A DNA stretch of 39,191 nt from an uncultured Subdoligranulum sp. (GTDB lineage: Bacteria; Bacillota_A; Clostridia; Oscillospirales; Ruminococcaceae). The position numbers and the translations under genes were made by a program. Positions 23,095-30,825 of this stretch are shown here, one piece after another. Location of the stretch: NCBI RefSeq assembly GCF_937890665.1, contig NZ_CALADU010000211.1:1-39191 (forward strand), given 5' to 3'. How positions within the stretch are numbered: the first letter of the stretch is position 1; each line of letters starts with the position of its first letter. The notes below the pieces were generated by a model. That model saw only the letters and a program-made list of their open reading frames with translations. It was not told the DNA's origin and did no database searches.

Positions 23095-24528
23095 TCAGTT
23101 TCCGGCGGGCAGGGTAAAGACGAAGCGGCACCATTTGCCCTCTTCGCTTTCGGCATGGATCTTGCCGCCCGACAGGTTGATCAGGATTTTGCAGATATGC
23201 AGTCCCAAACCACTGCCCCGGGTGTTCATACCGCGGGAGCGGTCCTCTTTATAAAAGCGCTCAAAGACAAAGGGCAGCGCTTCCGGTGCGATACCGGCAC
23301 CGGTATTCTCGATACACACTTCCACCATGTTGCCCTGCTTGTGGGCCGAGAAGGAGATGGTCCCCCCCGCCGGGGTAAACTTGATGGCGTTGTCCACGAT
23401 GTTGTACACCACTTGATGGACAAAGTCCGGGTCAGCGTGGATGATCAGCGGCGGGCCGCCCAGCCCTTGAATGTCGATCTTGCCGTCCTCAATGCGCTGC
23501 TCATCGCTGAGCACCACATCGGTCACGGTTTTCCACAGGTCGTAGTTCTGGGCATGGATGGGCACCTCCCCGGCTTCCAGCTTGGTGATGTCCAGCATGT
23601 TCTGTACCAGCCGGGCCAGACGGCCTGTTTCCTGCGAAACAATGGTCAGGTAATGCTGGTTTTCTTCCGGCGGGATGGTGCCGTCCAGCATACCGTCGAT
23701 GAACCCCTTGATGGTAGTCATCGGGGTGCGCAGCTCGTGGGCAATATTGCCCATAAATTGTCCCCGGGAATTGTCGATGGTCTGTAAGCGCATAGCCATA
23801 TTGTTGAAGGTGGTGGCAAATTCCGCCAACTCCACACAGCCATCCACCGGGGCACGGGCCGTAAAGTCCCCGCTGCCCAGACGGCGGGCTGCCTCGCTGA
23901 TGTCCTCGATGGGGCCGGTGATCCGCTTGGCCAACACCCAGCACAACAGGCTGCACAGCAGCAAAATCGCAGCCGCCGAGATGCCGAACATCACCAACAT
24001 ATCCACGATGTAGGCCCCCAGCGCCGTCATGGGGCTGGCTGCAAACAGATAGCCTGCCGTTCCGTCAATATCCACCCGGCGTCCGGCAGTGTAATACTTG
24101 CCGGTATACACACCGCCTAGCGTGCCGGTGGTAAAAACGTCCTCGCCCCGGTCCATTTGGTCCAGCAGTTCCTTGGGCACGTACTGCTGGGCAAATTCAG
24201 CGCCGTCGGTATGCAGCAGTACTTTGCCGTCCTGCGCGGCCACAAAGACCAAAGCCCCCGAGGTAGTGTTGAACAGCTCGAATCCCTTGCGGGCTTCCTG
24301 CGCCCGTTCATCCCCCAGCGGCTTGGTAACGACGTTGCCGTCCTCGGCCAACCGGTTGCTGAGCGCACTGGCTCCGTCCAGAATGGCGGTAAGCGCCATG
24401 CGCCGCTCGTTGACAAAGTAGGCAGCCGACAGTGCAGTCTGGATGGCACACATCACACTGAGCCCCAGAACCAGCACCACTGCAATGGTGGAGAAAAATT
24501 CCCGGCTAATGGTATTGCGGCGGCTCAT
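23095..24528 (-). CDS. Sensor histidine kinase (HAMP-HisKA-HATPase)
   Basis: 477 residues. One membrane helix at about 13-36, an extracellular sensor of about 135 residues, a second helix at about 173-198, then HAMP (AKRITGPIEDISEAARRLGSG), the dimerisation box GNIAHELRTPMT with phospho-acceptor His264, and the ATPase with N box NIVDNAIKFTPAGG, G1 ENTGAGI, F box FVFERFYKED and G2 GSGLGL. It autophosphorylates and passes phosphate to the response regulator, whose stop overlaps this start by 4 bases (ATGA). The signal is unknown; the layout resembles ResE/VicK-like kinases lacking a PAS domain. Confidence 0.95.
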   Translation of the reverse strand: MSRRNTISREFFSTIAVVLVLGLSVMCAIQTALSAAYFVNERRMALTAILDGASALSNRLAEDGNVVTKPLGDERAQEARKGFELFNTTSGALVFVAAQDGKVLLHTDGAEFAQQYVPKELLDQMDRGEDVFTTGTLGGVYTGKYYTAGRRVDIDGTAGYLFAASPMTALGAYIVDMLVMFGISAAAILLLCSLLCWVLAKRITGPIEDISEAARRLGSGDFTARAPVDGCVELAEFATTFNNMAMRLQTIDNSRGQFMGNIAHELRTPMTTIKGFIDGMLDGTIPPEENQHYLTIVSQETGRLARLVQNMLDITKLEAGEVPIHAQNYDLWKTVTDVVLSDEQRIEDGKIDIQGLGGPPLIIHADPDFVHQVVYNIVDNAIKFTPAGGTISFSAHKQGNMVEVCIENTGAGIAPEALPFVFERFYKEDRSRGMNTRGSGLGLHICKILINLSGGKIHAESEEGKWCRFVFTLPAGN

Positions 24529-25211
24529 TCCCGTACCTCAAACTTATAGCCTACGCCCCAAACGGTCTTGAGGTTCCACTGGTCGGAGGCACCTTCCAAT
24601 TTTTCCCGCAGGCGCTTGACATGTACATCGATGGTACGGGAGTCGCCGTAGTATTCAAACCCCCATACCTCGTCCAACAGTTGGTCCCGGGTGTAGACCC
24701 GGTTGGGGTGGCCGGCCAAGCAAGCCAGCAGTTCCAGCTCCTTAGGCGGCGCTTCCACCACCTTGCCCTTGACCTTCAGCTCATAGCGGTTCATGTCGAG
24801 GTGCAAGTTGTCAAAATCATAGACGCCCTTGTTGTCCTCTTCCTTGGAAGAACGGCGCAGCACCGCCTTGATGCGGGCCGTGACCTCCTTGGCGTCGAAG
24901 GGCTTTACGATGTAGTCATCGGCTCCCAGCTCCAGACCCAGTACCTTGTCGTAGGTCTCGCCCTTGGCCGTCAGCATGATGATGGGGGTGTTATCCTTGG
25001 CGCGGATCTTGCGGCAGACTTCCCAGCCGTCCATCACCGGCATCATCACATCCAGCAGCACCAAATCGGGATGCAGCTTATCAAACTCGCTCAACGCGGC
25101 ATTGCCGTCGTGGGCCATCGTGACGTTGTAGCCCTCTTTCACCAGATACAGGCGCAGCAATTCGCAGATATTTTTATCATCATCCACAACCAGAATCTTC
25201 TCGTTGGCCAT
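24525..25211 (-). CDS. OmpR/PhoB-family response regulator
   Basis: 228 residues. The receiver domain has the acidic pocket VVDDD, phospho-acceptor Asp54 in LVLLDVMMP, switch Thr in MLTAKGE and Lys in YIVKPF. The C-terminal winged helix (about 130-226) includes TRDQLLDEVWGFEYYGDSRT and DVHVKRLREKL. Together with the downstream kinase it forms a classic two-component pair in one operon. The ATG has GGAGGG about 8 bases upstream. Targets are unknown; autoregulation is common. Confidence 0.95.
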   Translation of the reverse strand: MANEKILVVDDDKNICELLRLYLVKEGYNVTMAHDGNAALSEFDKLHPDLVLLDVMMPVMDGWEVCRKIRAKDNTPIIMLTAKGETYDKVLGLELGADDYIVKPFDAKEVTARIKAVLRRSSKEEDNKGVYDFDNLHLDMNRYELKVKGKVVEAPPKELELLACLAGHPNRVYTRDQLLDEVWGFEYYGDSRTIDVHVKRLREKLEGASDQWNLKTVWGVGYKFEVRE

Positions 25212-25267
25212 TCTATTGTCCCTCCGTTTCTGTGGCGCTGTCGTTGCACAACCCCACTATACACTCT

Positions 25268-25273
25268 ATTATA
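25268..25273 (-). promoter_or_regulatory. Promoter -10 for the two-component operon
   Basis: Perfect TATAAT on the minus strand with only a T tract where the -35 should be, suggesting need for an activator or a weak basal promoter. Confidence 0.45.
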
Positions 25274-25326
25274 GCCTATAATTGTGGATAAAAAAAGAAC
25301 GAAGTGGCGGTTTTCCGGCATTTTTC

Positions 25327-25355
25327 TTGCGCCGTAGCCCGCTTGTGTGTATAAT
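25327..25355 (+). promoter_or_regulatory. Promoter of ychF
   Basis: TTGCGC (25327-25332), 17-base spacer, perfect TATAAT (25350-25355). Confidence 0.72.
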
Positions 25356-25391
25356 AAGGATTGGAAAAACCGCCAAAAGGAGCGAAACAGT

Positions 25392-26522
25392 ATGAAATTA
25401 GGTATTGTCGGGTTGCCCAACGTGGGCAAATCGACTTTGTTCAATGCCATTACTTCCACCCGCAACGCGCAGGCCGCCCACTATCCGTTCTGCACCATCG
25501 AGCCCAACTCGGGCATCGTAGCGGTGCCGGATGCCCGTCTGGACAAGCTGGCCGATGTGTGGCAGACCGACAAAAAGACGCCGGCTATCGTGGAATTTGT
25601 GGATATTGCCGGCTTGGTAAAGGGTGCGGCCCATGGTGCCGGTCTGGGCAACAAGTTCCTTGGCCATATTCGGGAATGCGACGCGCTGGTCCATGTGGTG
25701 CGCTGCTTTGACGACGACAACATCGTACACGTGGTAGAGGATGTAAACAAACCCGAGAGCGTTGACCCGCTGCGGGACATCGATGCCATCGATCTGGAAC
25801 TGATTCTGGCCGATCTGGAGGTCGTAAACAACCGGTTGGGCCGCCAGCAGAAGGCTGCTAAAACCGGCAACAAAGCCGCCGCTGCCGAGGCCGCTTGGCT
25901 GGCTGAGCTGGCCGCGCATCTGGAGGCGGAAAAGCCCGCCCGTACCTTTGCCTTTGACGAGGATGACGACGCCCAGAAAGCTGCCCGCAAGGAGCTGGGA
26001 CTGCTGTCCGCCAAACCGGTCATCTACGCCTGCAACGTGGGTGAGGACGACCTGCTGGGCGGGTTGGATGGCAACCCCTACTACCCGCGGGTGGTGGAAC
26101 GCGCCGCCACCGAAGGCGCACAGGCACTGCCCATCTGCGCCAAAACCGAGGAGGACATTGCCGACTCTACCCCGGAGGAAAAGCATGCCTTCTTGCAGGA
26201 GATGGGCATTGAATCCACCGGTCTGGACAAACTCATCAAAGCCAGCTACGAACTGCTGGGGTTGATCAGCTTCCTGACGGACGGCAAGAAGGAATGCCGC
26301 GCTTGGACCATCAAGAAGGGTACCAAGGCGCCGCAGGCTGCCGGCAAGATCCACTCCGACTTTGAGCGCGGCTTTATCCGTGCGCAGGTCATCGGGTATC
26401 AGGATCTGGCGGATGCCGACTTCAACTACGCGGCGGTCAAGGCCAAAGGCCTGCAGCGTACCGAAGGCAAGGAATATGTGGTACAGGACGGCGACGTGAT
26501 CGAGTTCCTGTTCAACGTCTAA
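25392..26522 (+). CDS. ychF: Redox-regulated ATPase / GTPase YchF
   Basis: 376 residues from ATG 25392 (AAAGGAG 9 bases upstream). The frame is open upstream to 25347, but that start overlaps the -10. Obg-family P-loop protein: GLPNVGKSTLFNA (7-19), switch region AQAAHYPFCTIEPN, DIAGLVKGAAHGAGLGNKFL, a coiled-coil insert, and a C-terminal TGS domain (CRAWTIKKGTKAPQAAGKIH). YchF/OLA1 prefers ATP, binds ribosomes and modulates oxidative-stress responses. The nucleosidase mtnN follows after 13 bases, so they are cotranscribed. Confidence 0.95.
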   Translation: MKLGIVGLPNVGKSTLFNAITSTRNAQAAHYPFCTIEPNSGIVAVPDARLDKLADVWQTDKKTPAIVEFVDIAGLVKGAAHGAGLGNKFLGHIRECDALVHVVRCFDDDNIVHVVEDVNKPESVDPLRDIDAIDLELILADLEVVNNRLGRQQKAAKTGNKAAAAEAAWLAELAAHLEAEKPARTFAFDEDDDAQKAARKELGLLSAKPVIYACNVGEDDLLGGLDGNPYYPRVVERAATEGAQALPICAKTEEDIADSTPEEKHAFLQEMGIESTGLDKLIKASYELLGLISFLTDGKKECRAWTIKKGTKAPQAAGKIHSDFERGFIRAQVIGYQDLADADFNYAAVKAKGLQRTEGKEYVVQDGDVIEFLFNV

Positions 26523-26535
26523 GGGAGGGCTACCA

Positions 26536-27219
26536 ATGATTTTTGGCATTATGGGCGCTATGCCCGATGAAGTAGATCAGCTGTGTGCCCGTCTGCAGGA
26601 TGTGACCTGTGAAGTGTACGCCGGGGTGGAGTATCACTGCGGCACGCTGCACGGCAAGCAGGTGGTGGTATGCTGCGCCGGTATGGGCAAGGCCAACGCC
26701 GCCAGCACCGTACAGGTATTGTGCACCAAGTACGGTATTGACCATCTGATTTTCAGCGGCATCGCCGGCAACATGACCAGCAAGATCGGCATTGGCGATG
26801 TCTGTGTGGGTGAGACGGTGGTCTACCACGATGCCGAACTGGACATGCTGGCCCAGAGTGCCCCCTTCCTGAAAGAGTATCGCGGCGACCCGGAGCTGGT
26901 ACAAGCCGCTTTGGACGCCTGTGCCGCCTGCGGTGTGAAAGCCATTGCCGGCAAGATTGCTACCGGTGACACCTTTGTGGGGGACGCTGCCACCAAGAAG
27001 AGCATCGAGGAAAAGTGCCATCCCGACTGTGTGGAGATGGAGGGTGCCGCGGTCAGTCAGGTAGCCGGCCGCAACGGTGTGCCCTGCGTGGTGCTGCGGG
27101 CCATGAGCGACAACGCCGACGAGAGTGGGTATGAAGTGTTGGTTGTCAAGCAGTTCAGCATTGCCGAGTATGTAAAGACCGCCACCGAAATCGTGGCGCA
27201 TATGATCGAACATCTGTAA
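26536..27219 (+). CDS. mtnN: 5'-methylthioadenosine/S-adenosylhomocysteine nucleosidase
   Basis: 227 residues. Hydrolyses MTA and SAH to adenine plus the thioribose product, recycling by-products of methylation and feeding AI-2 precursor synthesis. Starts with the family motif FGIMGAMPDEVD; then GMGKANAAST, IFSGIAGNM, GDTFVGD, VEMEGAAVSQV and the SDNAD segment with the catalytic Asp. The ATG has GGGAGGG about 7 bases upstream. It is the second gene after ychF and ends at a strong terminator. Confidence 0.95.
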   Translation: MIFGIMGAMPDEVDQLCARLQDVTCEVYAGVEYHCGTLHGKQVVVCCAGMGKANAASTVQVLCTKYGIDHLIFSGIAGNMTSKIGIGDVCVGETVVYHDAELDMLAQSAPFLKEYRGDPELVQAALDACAACGVKAIAGKIATGDTFVGDAATKKSIEEKCHPDCVEMEGAAVSQVAGRNGVPCVVLRAMSDNADESGYEVLVVKQFSIAEYVKTATEIVAHMIEHL

Positions 27220-27224
27220 CCAAA

Positions 27225-27260
27225 AACCCGGAACACCTTGTCAGGTGTTCCGGGTTTTTT
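27225..27260 (+). terminator. Terminator of the ychF-mtnN operon
   Basis: AACCCGGAACACCT (27225-27238), TGTC loop, AGGTGTTCCGGGTT (27243-27256), continuing in T. A-tract on the left side allows weak function on the minus strand too. Confidence 0.92.
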
Positions 27261-27270
27261 CGTATCTCTA

Positions 27271-27705
27271 TTACAGTTCCGGTACCGAATCGATGTCCTC
27301 TACGTCCACCACACGGTACCCCCGAGCCAGCAGTGCGGCAGCCAACATCCCCTGCCCATCGATAAGCTGTTTGCGGAAGCTGCCGTCATAGATCTGCTTG
27401 ACCCCGCAGGTGGGGCTGCGGGATTGCAGGATCACCAAATCGATGGTCTGCCCCTCGATCTGGGCCAGCGCCCGCGCTACCCCTGCACGGAAGGCATCAT
27501 CCACCTTTTCACCGTACTGGTTGTATGCCACACCCGCCCGCAATTCCACGCAGGGGCGGGGCACGCCCAGTCCGGCCAACACCTCGGGGCAGATGGGCAC
27601 CACCTCATGGAATTGCAGCCGCTGGATCAGCGTTTCGTTTCGATTGTTTTTGCCGTTGTATTTGCAGTTTTCCCCCAGCAAGCAGGCGCTGACAAGGACT
27701 TTCAC
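27271..27705 (-). CDS. DUF523 family protein
   Basis: 144 residues from GTG 27705. Matches the conserved DUF523 (PF04463) pattern: VLVSACLLGENCKYNG with two Cys at the N-terminus, VVPICPEVLAGLGVPRPCVEL in the middle and QSRSPTCGVKQIYDG with another Cys. The conserved cysteines suggest a metal or thiol function, but the biochemical role is not established. GTG 27705 is chosen because AAAGGAG lies 9 bases before it; the in-frame ATG at 27729 lies upstream of that site and about 5 bases from the predicted transcription start. Confidence 0.9.
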   Translation of the reverse strand: MKVLVSACLLGENCKYNGKNNRNETLIQRLQFHEVVPICPEVLAGLGVPRPCVELRAGVAYNQYGEKVDDAFRAGVARALAQIEGQTIDLVILQSRSPTCGVKQIYDGSFRKQLIDGQGMLAAALLARGYRVVDVEDIDSVPEL

Positions 27706-27740
27706 AGGCAGACGCTCCTTTCGGTGCATAGTCTGTCCTG

Positions 27741-27769
27741 ATTATACCAGTCCCGCCGGCACGGCGCAA
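27741..27769 (-). promoter_or_regulatory. Promoter of the DUF523 gene
   Basis: Minus strand TTGCGC (27769-27764), 17-base spacer, TATAAT (27746-27741) with TG at the extended position. Transcription should start near 27734. Confidence 0.75.
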
Positions 27770-27779
27770 GGATGAAAGG

Positions 27780-28211
27780 TCAGATAAATTCCCGCCATGC
27801 GGCCTCGGCCTGCGCTTGCAGTTGTCCCAGCTCGCTGCACAGCTTTTTGGCGCCGGGGCTGGCGGAGGGGTAATCTTTTTCGGCCCGCTTACAATCCAGC
27901 ACTCCCTGCCCGCTTCCCTCGGCCAACATGGTGGCCAAATTGCGGGTGGACTTGTCCAGCATGGTGCGGGTGCGGATGCCCATGCTCACGCTCATCCGGT
28001 TGGCGGCACTCTGCCCATGGGCCTCGGCCCCGATGGCGTCCAGCGCCGTGTGGGCCGCCTGATTGATCCGGCGGTATTCCTTCTTTTGACGCATCATTTC
28101 CTCTTTCAACCGCTGGTCATGGGTCAGCCCCATCAGTTCGTCCAGCGTGTTTTTGCCCATCTCGGTGTTCTGGACGATTTCCTGCAACATTTTCTCGTTA
28201 TCGTTCTGCAT
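27780..28211 (-). CDS. Small helical hypothetical protein
   Basis: 143 residues from ATG 28211 (AGGGGG 8 bases upstream). Nearly all predicted helix, rich in Gln, Glu, Met and Ala (MQNDNEKMLQEIVQNTEMGK; LAEGSGQGVLDCKRAEK), no signal peptide or membrane helix. The pattern of two to three amphipathic helices suggests a four-helix-bundle or ferritin-like coat-type protein, but I recognise no family. The frame extends to 28277, but the longer start lies across a terminator-like hairpin. Same strand as the degenerate GGDEF gene upstream and DUF523 downstream. Confidence 0.72.
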   Translation of the reverse strand: MQNDNEKMLQEIVQNTEMGKNTLDELMGLTHDQRLKEEMMRQKKEYRRINQAAHTALDAIGAEAHGQSAANRMSVSMGIRTRTMLDKSTRNLATMLAEGSGQGVLDCKRAEKDYPSASPGAKKLCSELGQLQAQAEAAWREFI

Positions 28212-28214
28212 GAT

Positions 28215-28266
28215 AAAAACCCCCTTGTGTACTTGCATCAAGCATAGTATGTACACAAGGGGGTTT
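28215..28266 (-). terminator. Terminator-like hairpin that also contains the SD of the next gene
   Basis: Perfect 16-bp stem AAACCCCCTTGTGTAC / GTACACAAGGGGGTTT (28266-28251 with 28232-28217), 18-base loop, then T on the minus strand. The AAGGGGG in the 3' arm is also the ribosome site for ATG 28211. Confidence 0.7.
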
Positions 28267-28280
28267 ATTTTATGCAAAGA

Positions 28281-29084
28281 TCACAGCCGCTGCTGTGCCA
28301 GAGCGAGCATCATTTCCCAGGAGGAAGTCTCGCCCCATTCGGCGCTGGCCGTAGACACCGTGAAGGTTCCCCGCCGTGCCAGCGTGATGCTGAAGACCCG
28401 GCGCGAAGATTCCAACGCAGCGTCGAGGGATTTTTTCAGTTGTGCTGCCGGCATGCCTACCGTGATGGCTACAAACAGGCCATCCTCCAACCGGGCCAAC
28501 ACCGCGTGGTCGTGGTCGGTGCCCACCGCCAGCTGCAAAATACCGGCCGCGGTGTTCAAGCAGCATTCCGCCGCCTGCACCGATTCCTGATTGCGCAGGT
28601 TCCAGTACTCATTGACGCGCAGCATGACCGCCCCGACCGGCTGGCCCTGCATTGCCTGCTTTTCCGCATAGCTGCGGTACTCCTCTTGGATATACCGGCT
28701 ATTGTAGGCGCCGGTCACATAGTCACGGCGCATATCTTCCCGGTACTGCGCCAGCGCCCGGTCATAGGAATTGCGGGCCCCCGCCGAGGCACTGCTGTCC
28801 TGCGGCACCGGATAGTACAGCACCAGTACGCAGGGTCGTCCGTCCACCTGAATACTCTGGTACAGCCTGACCTCATCCCGTCCATTGCCGTTTACCTGAC
28901 CCAGCTGCATGCCGCGGCCGCTCTCGTCCAACATGGGGATCGGGCTGCTCTCCCCACACGGTTCCATTGTGGCGGTATCCAGCAATACACCACGGTACGG
29001 GTCTACGATCTGAACCGTATCGAACAGTTGTTCCAGCGCCGCTACCTGCGCCGAAAGTTCTTCCCGCGTATACTCCAGCTTCAT
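28281..29084 (-). CDS. Degenerate GGDEF-like domain protein
   Basis: 267 residues, cytoplasmic. Residues about 1-110 look like a small sensor-type domain. At 121-131 DYVTGAYNSRY resembles the D-x-LTG-x-YNRR start of GGDEF domains, and about 75 residues later, where GG(D/E)EF should be, the protein has RLEDGLFV (198-205). The catalytic loop is therefore absent, so diguanylate cyclase activity is unlikely; it may act as a sensor or dimerisation partner. ATG 29084 has TGAGGG 6 bases upstream. No inhibitory I-site is visible. The family assignment is by pattern and moderate in certainty. Confidence 0.65.
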   Translation of the reverse strand: MKLEYTREELSAQVAALEQLFDTVQIVDPYRGVLLDTATMEPCGESSPIPMLDESGRGMQLGQVNGNGRDEVRLYQSIQVDGRPCVLVLYYPVPQDSSASAGARNSYDRALAQYREDMRRDYVTGAYNSRYIQEEYRSYAEKQAMQGQPVGAVMLRVNEYWNLRNQESVQAAECCLNTAAGILQLAVGTDHDHAVLARLEDGLFVAITVGMPAAQLKKSLDAALESSRRVFSITLARRGTFTVSTASAEWGETSSWEMMLALAQQRL

Positions 29085-29146
29085 CTTGAACCCTCACTTG
29101 CGCAAAGCGTATTGTTGCCCGGAGCACGGGCCTTGCATATACATGT

Positions 29147-29152
29147 ATATTA
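29147..29152 (-). promoter_or_regulatory. Possible promoter -10 for the GGDEF-like gene
   Basis: Minus strand TAATAT with TGG just before it (extended -10). No clear -35. A GCCCG-TGCTC-CGGGC hairpin follows in the leader. Confidence 0.3.
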
Positions 29153-29234
29153 CCACAAATACGCAACTTTTCCTAGGTGGTCGTTGCACAAAGATTTTAC
29201 GAACAGCGGCACAATACTGGGCGATGTTTACAAA

Positions 29235-30776
29235 TCAGACCGATTTCTCCCGCGGGGGAATCGCCTCGGTGCGGAAGTACCGCGCCGTCATGGTTCGGAT
29301 CTCTCGGGCCAAGGCCGGCGTCAGCGCTTTTTCGTCCGCGCGCCATTGCCAGTTTCCCCGGGACTTGCCGGGAGTATTCATACGGGCTTCCGCCGGGGCT
29401 TCCAGCCAGTCTGCCATCGGAATGATTGCCAACGCCGCCGGGCTGGCCAGCACGCCGCGCAGCAGTCCTCGCAGAAGGCCCTCCTGCTCGGTCAAGGCAA
29501 AGTAGGCCTGTGCTTGTTTGCGGCCCGCCGTGCCCAGTTCCTGCGCAAACCAACCGGCCAGCGTGTTGTTGTCGTGCGTGCCGGGATAAGCCACGCAATT
29601 TCGCGGATAATTGTGGGGCAGATCCACGCTATCCTGCCCGGTAAAGGCAAATTGCAGCACTTTCATGCCGGGGAAACCACTTTCGGCCAGCAGTTTGCGC
29701 ACCGAGGGGAACATTTCCCCCAGATCCTCGGCCACGATGGGCAGGTCCCCCATGGCGTCCCGCAATGCCCGGAACAGGTCCATGCCGGGGCCTTGCTCCC
29801 ACCGGCCGTTGCGGGCAGTGGGCTCCCCTGCCGGAATGGCCCAGTAGGTATCGAAGCCACGGAAGTGGTCGATACGCAGAATGTCGTAGATGGACAGCGC
29901 ATGCCGTACCCGCTGGATCCACCAAGCGTAGCCGGTCTTTTTGTGGTAGGCCCAGTCATACAACGGGTTGCCCCACAGCTGGCCATCCGCAGAGAAATAG
30001 TCGGGCGGGCACCCCGCTACCCGGCGGGGACGGCCATCCTCATCGGTCTCAAACAGCTCCGCCCCGGCCCAAGCATCGGCAGAGTCCGGCGCCACATAGA
30101 TGGGGATGTCCCCCATGATGGAAACACCCTTGGCCGATGCATATTCATGCAATGCCCGCCACTGGCGGTCAAACTCATATTGCAGGAAAGCCCAGAATTC
30201 GATCTGCTGGGCATGTTCTGCCCGGAACCGTGCCAGTGCAGCCGGTTCCCGCAGCCGCAGTTCCCGCGGCCATTGCTGCCAGTCGGTCATGCCGTTTTCT
30301 TCTTTGATGGCCATGTACAGGCAGTAGTCGGGCAGCCAGTCTGCCGAAAGGAACTGGAAGCGATACCAATCGTCGGGATAGGGGGTTTCATACCCCGGCA
30401 GCGGACGGCGCTTGAGGAAGTTGGCATAGGCTTTGCGCAAGACGGGGAAACGCCGCTCATAGAGCGTCCCGTAATCCACATGGGCCGCATCACCGCCCCA
30501 CTGGGTGAAGGCATAGTCCTTACGCTTGAGCAGGCCGTCCCGAGCCAGCAGGTCCAGATCCAAAAAGTAGGGATTGCCCGCAAAAGCAGAGCAACTCTGG
30601 TAGGGGCTATCGGCATAGCCGGTGGGTCCCACGGGCAGGATCTGCCAGACCGTCTGCCCCGCACGAGCCAGAAAATCCACAAAGCGGCGCGCCGGTGCCC
30701 CCAGACTACCGATGCCGTAACCGCCCGGCAGGCTGGAAATGGGCATCAAGATGCCGCTGCAACGTTTCCATTCCAT
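29235..30776 (-). CDS. malQ: 4-alpha-glucanotransferase (amylomaltase, GH77)
   Basis: 513 residues, the usual bacterial MalQ length. Transfers 1,4-alpha-glucan segments between maltodextrins in the cytoplasm. N-terminus RCSGILMPISSLPGGYGIGS and ADSPYQSCSAFAGNPY are family-typical. Catalytic residues: Asp303 in LRIDHFRGFD (nucleophile), Glu350 in VAEDLGE (acid/base), Asp402 in GTHDNNT. The ATG has AAAAGAGG about 8 bases upstream. It follows a solute-binding-type lipoprotein gene after 49 bases, suggesting linked oligosaccharide uptake and processing. No clear terminator follows it. Confidence 0.95.
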   Translation of the reverse strand: MEWKRCSGILMPISSLPGGYGIGSLGAPARRFVDFLARAGQTVWQILPVGPTGYADSPYQSCSAFAGNPYFLDLDLLARDGLLKRKDYAFTQWGGDAAHVDYGTLYERRFPVLRKAYANFLKRRPLPGYETPYPDDWYRFQFLSADWLPDYCLYMAIKEENGMTDWQQWPRELRLREPAALARFRAEHAQQIEFWAFLQYEFDRQWRALHEYASAKGVSIMGDIPIYVAPDSADAWAGAELFETDEDGRPRRVAGCPPDYFSADGQLWGNPLYDWAYHKKTGYAWWIQRVRHALSIYDILRIDHFRGFDTYWAIPAGEPTARNGRWEQGPGMDLFRALRDAMGDLPIVAEDLGEMFPSVRKLLAESGFPGMKVLQFAFTGQDSVDLPHNYPRNCVAYPGTHDNNTLAGWFAQELGTAGRKQAQAYFALTEQEGLLRGLLRGVLASPAALAIIPMADWLEAPAEARMNTPGKSRGNWQWRADEKALTPALAREIRTMTARYFRTEAIPPREKSV

Positions 30777-30797
30777 GAAGATACCTCTTTTCCAAAC

Positions 30798-30821
30798 GGC
30801 GGTGCCCGGCGGGCATCCGCC
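30798..30821 (-). other. Intercistronic hairpin between lipoprotein and malQ
   Basis: GGCGG/CCGCC and TGCCC/GGGCA nest into one stem on the minus strand without a T tract. May stabilise the upstream message rather than terminate. Confidence 0.4.
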
Positions 30822-30825
30822 TACG

